DNA from: Flavobacterium sp. LPB0248
Lineage (GTDB): Bacteria; Bacteroidota; Bacteroidia; Flavobacteriales; Flavobacteriaceae
Length of the DNA: 64,000 bases
Direction of reading: 5' to 3'
Assembly (NCBI RefSeq): GCF_013388355.1
Contig: NZ_CP058246.1
Span: forward strand, 1,798,001-1,862,000
The notes below the pieces were generated by a model, which was not told the DNA's origin, did no database searches, and saw nothing but the letters and a program-made list of their open reading frames with translations. The position numbers were made by a program, and so were the translations under genes. Each line of letters starts with the position of its first letter. The first letter of the stretch is position 1. Positions 61,135 to 64,000 of the stretch are shown one piece after another.

Positions 61135-61878
61135 TTAATATTGATTTGGGGAAATTTCTCCATTAGCAATTGCTTTTGCAGCCGAAGTTCCGATTCGTTT
61201 TACTCCTAAACGAATCATTTCTGCCGCTTCTTCAAATGAACGGACTCCGCCTGCTGCTTTTATGGAAAGTGGCGAAGCATTTTCAAGCATCATAATTATA
61301 GTTGGGACTGTCGCTCCATTTGGAACACCATCGTCTGTTTTGTAAAAACCAGTAGAAGATTTTACAAAAACAGATTCAAAATCGTCTTCTTTAAAATTAG
61401 ATACTACAACATGTTTTATTAAGGACGATAGCTGAATAATTTCTTTATCTGTTAAGGCAGCAACTTCAATAATCCACTTTACGGTTTTATCGTTTGCTAA
61501 ACCTATCTGTGTTCCGATTAAGATTTCTTTTTTCACTAAATCGAGATCACCATTTTTAAATGCTTCGTAGTTGCAGACAAAATCTAAATCATCTGCTCCG
61601 TTAGCAATAGCTTCATTAGCTTCTTTAATTTTGTCTTCAAGACTTGATTTCCCTTCTGGAAAATCAATTACAGTTCCGACTAATAGAACAGAATTGGCTT
61701 CGCTAATCATTTTTTTCGCCAGAGCAACATATTCTGGACGAATCATAATTAGTTTGAAACCTTCATGAATTGCTTCCGCAATTGCATTTTTGACCACAAT
61801 AGCATTTTCTGCTTCCGAAAGACCAGCTTGCGATGCAGTTTTTAAATACGTAGAGTCTAAATATTGCTTTACATTCAT
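61135..61878 (-). CDS. deoC: deoxyribose-phosphate aldolase
   Basis: DeoC splits deoxyribose 5-phosphate into glyceraldehyde 3-phosphate and acetaldehyde in nucleoside breakdown. From the ATG at 61878 the enzyme is 247 residues. The Schiff-base lysine is Lys173 in FVKSSTGFYK, with NGADDLDFVCNY and IEVAALTDKEI as further family motifs. The ATG is preferred over an upstream extension that overlaps the promoter box at 61906. It lies 20 bases upstream of remB on the same strand, an odd but conserved pairing. Confidence 0.94.
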   Translation of the reverse strand: MNVKQYLDSTYLKTASQAGLSEAENAIVVKNAIAEAIHEGFKLIMIRPEYVALAKKMISEANSVLLVGTVIDFPEGKSSLEDKIKEANEAIANGADDLDFVCNYEAFKNGDLDLVKKEILIGTQIGLANDKTVKWIIEVAALTDKEIIQLSSLIKHVVVSNFKEDDFESVFVKSSTGFYKTDDGVPNGATVPTIIMMLENASPLSIKAAGGVRSFEEAAEMIRLGVKRIGTSAAKAIANGEISPNQY

Positions 61879-61905
61879 TTTGATAGAAGTTGCACAAAAC
61901 CAGCA

Positions 61906-61913
61906 CAAAAGTA
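61906..61913 (-). promoter_or_regulatory. -7 box of deoC-remB
   Basis: On the minus strand this reads TACTTTTG, matching TAnnTTTG, 28 bases before the deoC ATG. A T run about 18 bases further upstream may stand in for the -33 element. Confidence 0.5.
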
Positions 61914-61964
61914 CATTTTATATTGAAAAAACATAGCTTTTAAGTGCTTGATTTTCTTGTAATA

Positions 61965-61988
61965 AAAAACCCACCGAAGTGGGTTTTA
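61965..61988. terminator. terminator hairpin after the vanZ-like gene
   Basis: AAACCCAC and GTGGGTTTT pair around CGAA with flanking A and T runs. It lies directly downstream of the minus-strand VanZ-like gene (stop at 61993) and upstream of deoC. Confidence 0.85.
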
Positions 61989-61992
61989 AAAA

Positions 61993-62376
61993 TTATATTT
62001 TATCGATTTGCCTTTTAAAAGCTATTGCTGAAAAAACTGCCACAACCGCTCCTAGCGCATTTGCTAAAACATCTGTAACATCTGCGGCTCTTGTTACTGT
62101 AAGAGCACTTTGGAGAATTTCGATTGTAATTCCAAAAAAGACAGAAAATATAAAAGAAATCAAATACGCTTTATAGTCGTTTGCATCTTTTCCTTTTAAT
62201 TCTTTTTTGAAAAATAAAATCCACGAAATCGTAAATCCAAAATGAAAACAGAAATGAACAATTTTATCAATACTCGGAAAATTAACCGCTGGTATATTAC
62301 TTGAATCTGTCAAACAAAAATAAGTAATAATTCCTGAGCAGATAATTGCCCAAATTAATAAGAGTTGTTTAGGCAC
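61993..62376 (-). CDS. VanZ family membrane protein
   Basis: A 127-residue membrane protein of the VanZ-like family, with four hydrophobic segments and the family motifs [18 protein letters not shown] and [13 protein letters not shown]. Despite the name there is no link to vancomycin resistance here; most members are of unknown function. Its GTG start at 62376 overlaps the end of gcvH by eight bases, so translation is likely coupled. The pair gcvH-vanZ before sprA is conserved in gliding flavobacteria. Confidence 0.85.
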   Translation of the reverse strand: MPKQLLLIWAIICSGIITYFCLTDSSNIPAVNFPSIDKIVHFCFHFGFTISWILFFKKELKGKDANDYKAYLISFIFSVFFGITIEILQSALTVTRAADVTDVLANALGAVVAVFSAIAFKRQIDKI

Positions 62377-62749
62377 CGATTAAATCTTTATAAGCTTGAT
62401 CAGATAATAGAGAATCAATTTCTGATGCATCAGCAATTTTTATTTTAATCATCCATCCAGCTCCATAAGGATCTGAATTAACTGTTTCAGGAGCACTTTC
62501 TAATTCTTCATTAAAAGCAATGATTTCACCTGTTAATGGTAAGAATAAATCAGAAACTGTTTTTACAGCTTCAACTGTTCCAAAAACCTCATCTTTATCT
62601 AGTGTCTGGTCTAAAGTTTCTACTTCAACATACACGATATCTCCTAACTCCTTTTGTGCAAAATGAGTAATTCCTACTGTTGCAACATCTCCTTCAATGC
62701 TAACCCATTCGTGATCTTTTGTGTACTTTAAATTTGCTGGTATGCTCAT
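62369..62749 (-). CDS. gcvH: glycine cleavage system H protein
   Basis: GcvH carries the lipoyl-bound aminomethyl group between the P, T and L proteins of glycine cleavage. The 126-residue protein has the lipoylated Lys63 in [12 protein letters not shown] and the standard N-terminus [14 protein letters not shown]. Length is normal. It is cytoplasmic. The other cleavage-system genes are not in this window. Its promoter is probably the box at 62792; sprA lies upstream on the same strand. Confidence 0.96.
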   Translation of the reverse strand: MSIPANLKYTKDHEWVSIEGDVATVGITHFAQKELGDIVYVEVETLDQTLDKDEVFGTVEAVKTVSDLFLPLTGEIIAFNEELESAPETVNSDPYGAGWMIKIKIADASEIDSLLSDQAYKDLIGA

Positions 62750-62791
62750 AATAGTTGTGTTTGAAAATTGATTGTTTAAAATTTAAGCCAC

Positions 62792-62799
62792 AAATGTAA
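62792..62799 (-). promoter_or_regulatory. -7 box of gcvH-vanZ
   Basis: On the minus strand this reads TACATTTG, matching TAnnTTTG, 43 bases before the gcvH ATG at 62749. It allows gcvH to be expressed separately from the long sprA gene upstream. Confidence 0.5.
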
Positions 62800-62835
62800 T
62801 AATCTTCTAATAAAATCTAGTTTAGAAACTCAAAT

Positions 62836-64000
62836 TTAATTTCCGAAATTATAACGAAGTGTGAAACCTGATCTGATATTCGTTAAAGGAAAAGAAGTTG
62901 AAATAACTGCTTTCGAGAACGAATGGTCATAATAGAATATTGCTGTTAAGTTTTTACTGAAAGCATAATCTGCTGTCAATTTCAACGTCCAGATATTCTG
63001 TCCTGCTGCCAGCTGATTATTATCGTAATCTAAATAGCGAACTAATGTTTCGTTATTTCGATATGAGAAATCGGCTTTTATATTGATATCACTTTTAATA
63101 ATTCCTGTCGGATTATCTGCTAATCTAGACGAAATAATTACATCTTTAAAACGATATCCTACTCCTACTACGTACTCAACTCCTCTAACCTCTGTCAATA
63201 AATTATTATCAAAACTCATAGACAAAGCACGATCTTTTTTAACTTCCGTTAATAAACGGAATGAATTTTTCAATTCAAAATCAATTCTCATCAACGGACT
63301 AAACTGCTCTACTAAGTTAACATTAGACATAATCGTTTTATTAAAGAAGTTTGTATTTACATCCTGTCCTGTTGGATTTTCTAAATAATCAAAGTTAGAT
63401 CTAAACTGGCTAATAGTATACGATGCTCTATAATTATGCTGTAATGAAAAACGTCTAAAATGATCTTTGAAATACTTATAACGCATTAAACCATTATATT
63501 TAATACTCCAGTTTGGAATAGGAAAACTTCTAAAAATACCTGTCGAACTCTTCGAAGCATCTGCTCCTGTATAGGCAGCCATAAATGAAGGAAGCAAAAC
63601 TGCTTGATTACTTTTACTATAACCGACTGGGTAACCATCATTTGACTGAATTATTTTTCGTTCACTATTATTTGGATTTGAAAGATCCTCTAAAGGGGCA
63701 TTTGGATTTTCTGGCGGAAGCGCACTAGCATCATATCTAGGAATCACTGTCCCTGGCCCATAGTGATCTTCTGCTAAGCGATTTGCTATAATTAAACGAT
63801 TGCTTCTAAAATCATCAAATGCAGAAGACACAGTTTCTGTACTTGTAGAGAAAGCCGTTTTAATTAATACCGTGGAAATAGAAAACATTCCATAAGTATA
63901 TGGTGATAATGGCTTATAATATAATCCTCCAATAGAATCTCTAACTGAATATTGTTCTGATGAATTCTCAGAATAAGCGCGATCCATTGCTAAATCAATT
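62836..64000 (-). CDS. sprA: cell surface protein SprA, C-terminal part (partial)
   Basis: The last 388 or so codons of SprA, whose reading frame stays open to the right edge of the window. SprA is the giant (about 2400-residue) outer-membrane barrel that forms the type IX secretion translocon. The visible part is the last barrel strands, ending IRSGFTLRYNFGN, with segments such as NGLMRYKYFKDHFRRFSLQ. The location before gcvH and near remB matches F. johnsoniae. The first Met in view (63987) is internal and not the start. Confidence 0.9.
   Translation of the reverse strand, partial: IDLAMDRAYSENSSEQYSVRDSIGGLYYKPLSPYTYGMFSISTVLIKTAFSTSTETVSSAFDDFRSNRLIIANRLAEDHYGPGTVIPRYDASALPPENPNAPLEDLSNPNNSERKIIQSNDGYPVGYSKSNQAVLLPSFMAAYTGADASKSSTGIFRSFPIPNWSIKYNGLMRYKYFKDHFRRFSLQHNYRASYTISQFRSNFDYLENPTGQDVNTNFFNKTIMSNVNLVEQFSPLMRIDFELKNSFRLLTEVKKDRALSMSFDNNLLTEVRGVEYVVGVGYRFKDVIISSRLADNPTGIIKSDINIKADFSYRNNETLVRYLDYDNNQLAAGQNIWTLKLTADYAFSKNLTAIFYYDHSFSKAVISTSFPLTNIRSGFTLRYNFGN

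Noticed and set aside
61993..62376. Vancomycin resistance from a VanZ-like gene
   Set aside because: The family is broad and mostly unrelated to resistance; it is coupled to gcvH beside sprA, a conserved non-resistance context.

Overview
This window is about 64 kb of low-GC chromosome from a Bacteroidota bacterium, almost certainly Flavobacterium or a close relative. The evidence is the C-terminal part of the gliding/type IX secretion protein SprA followed by gcvH, a VanZ-like gene, deoC and remB, a PorP/SprF protein, DUF4270 and DUF6089 families, LytS/LytTR signalling, promoters of the TTTG / TAnnTTTG type, and the palindromic intergenic repeats typical of flavobacteria. No rRNA or tRNA gene, CRISPR array, transposase or integrase was seen.

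Layout. 1-8.1 kb: DUF2797 protein, GH3-family protein, a repeat-rich gap, serB, then two consecutive VOC+AHSA1 gene pairs plus a PhnB-like gene, facing a GlxA-type AraC regulator. 8.2-11.9 kb: a lipoprotein L,D-transpeptidase, then an accessory locus inserted just downstream of clpX. It holds a predicted surface lipoprotein with a papain-like domain and three paralogous small membrane proteins, separated by degenerate copies of the clpX 3' end. 11.9-17.7 kb: clpX, clpP, tig, a holin-like membrane protein, an alpha/beta hydrolase and pdxJ. 17.7-26.2 kb: CBS protein, nadK, DUF6089 protein, uppS, bamA, two OmpH/Skp chaperones and murI, an envelope-biogenesis run. 26.2-28.8 kb: an outer-membrane protein and a DUF4270 lipoprotein. 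29-33.9 kb: DUF6268 barrel, kelch lipoprotein, DUF4907 lipoprotein, LytS-type kinase, intradiol-dioxygenase-like lipoprotein and LytTR regulator. 33.9-36.5 kb: gamma carbonic anhydrase, PorP/SprF and NifU-like protein.

36.5-42.7 kb is an orphan type VI secretion island: VgrG, a DUF2235 (Tle1-like) effector gene broken by one in-frame TGA, and two nearly identical DUF2931 lipoproteins that are probable immunity proteins. 42.9-44.9 kb: a charged helical protein, an MscS channel and tsaB. 45-52.1 kb: a six-gene MacAB-TolC-like export operon with two adaptors and two permeases. 52.3-58.9 kb: DUF4403 lipoprotein and a cytochrome oxidase assembly operon (ctaB, two subunit III genes, subunit IV, two SCO-type genes, DUF420 and a small membrane protein). 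59-64 kb: remB, deoC, vanZ-like, gcvH and the end of sprA.

The most novel part is the clpX-adjacent locus at 8990-11930. It has the organisation expected of a polymorphic lipoprotein toxin with cognate immunity proteins. Three copies of a clpX-3'-end/hairpin segment and a leftover fragment of a second toxin gene record repeated cassette gain and partial loss. Toxicity and immunity are inferred from architecture, not shown.
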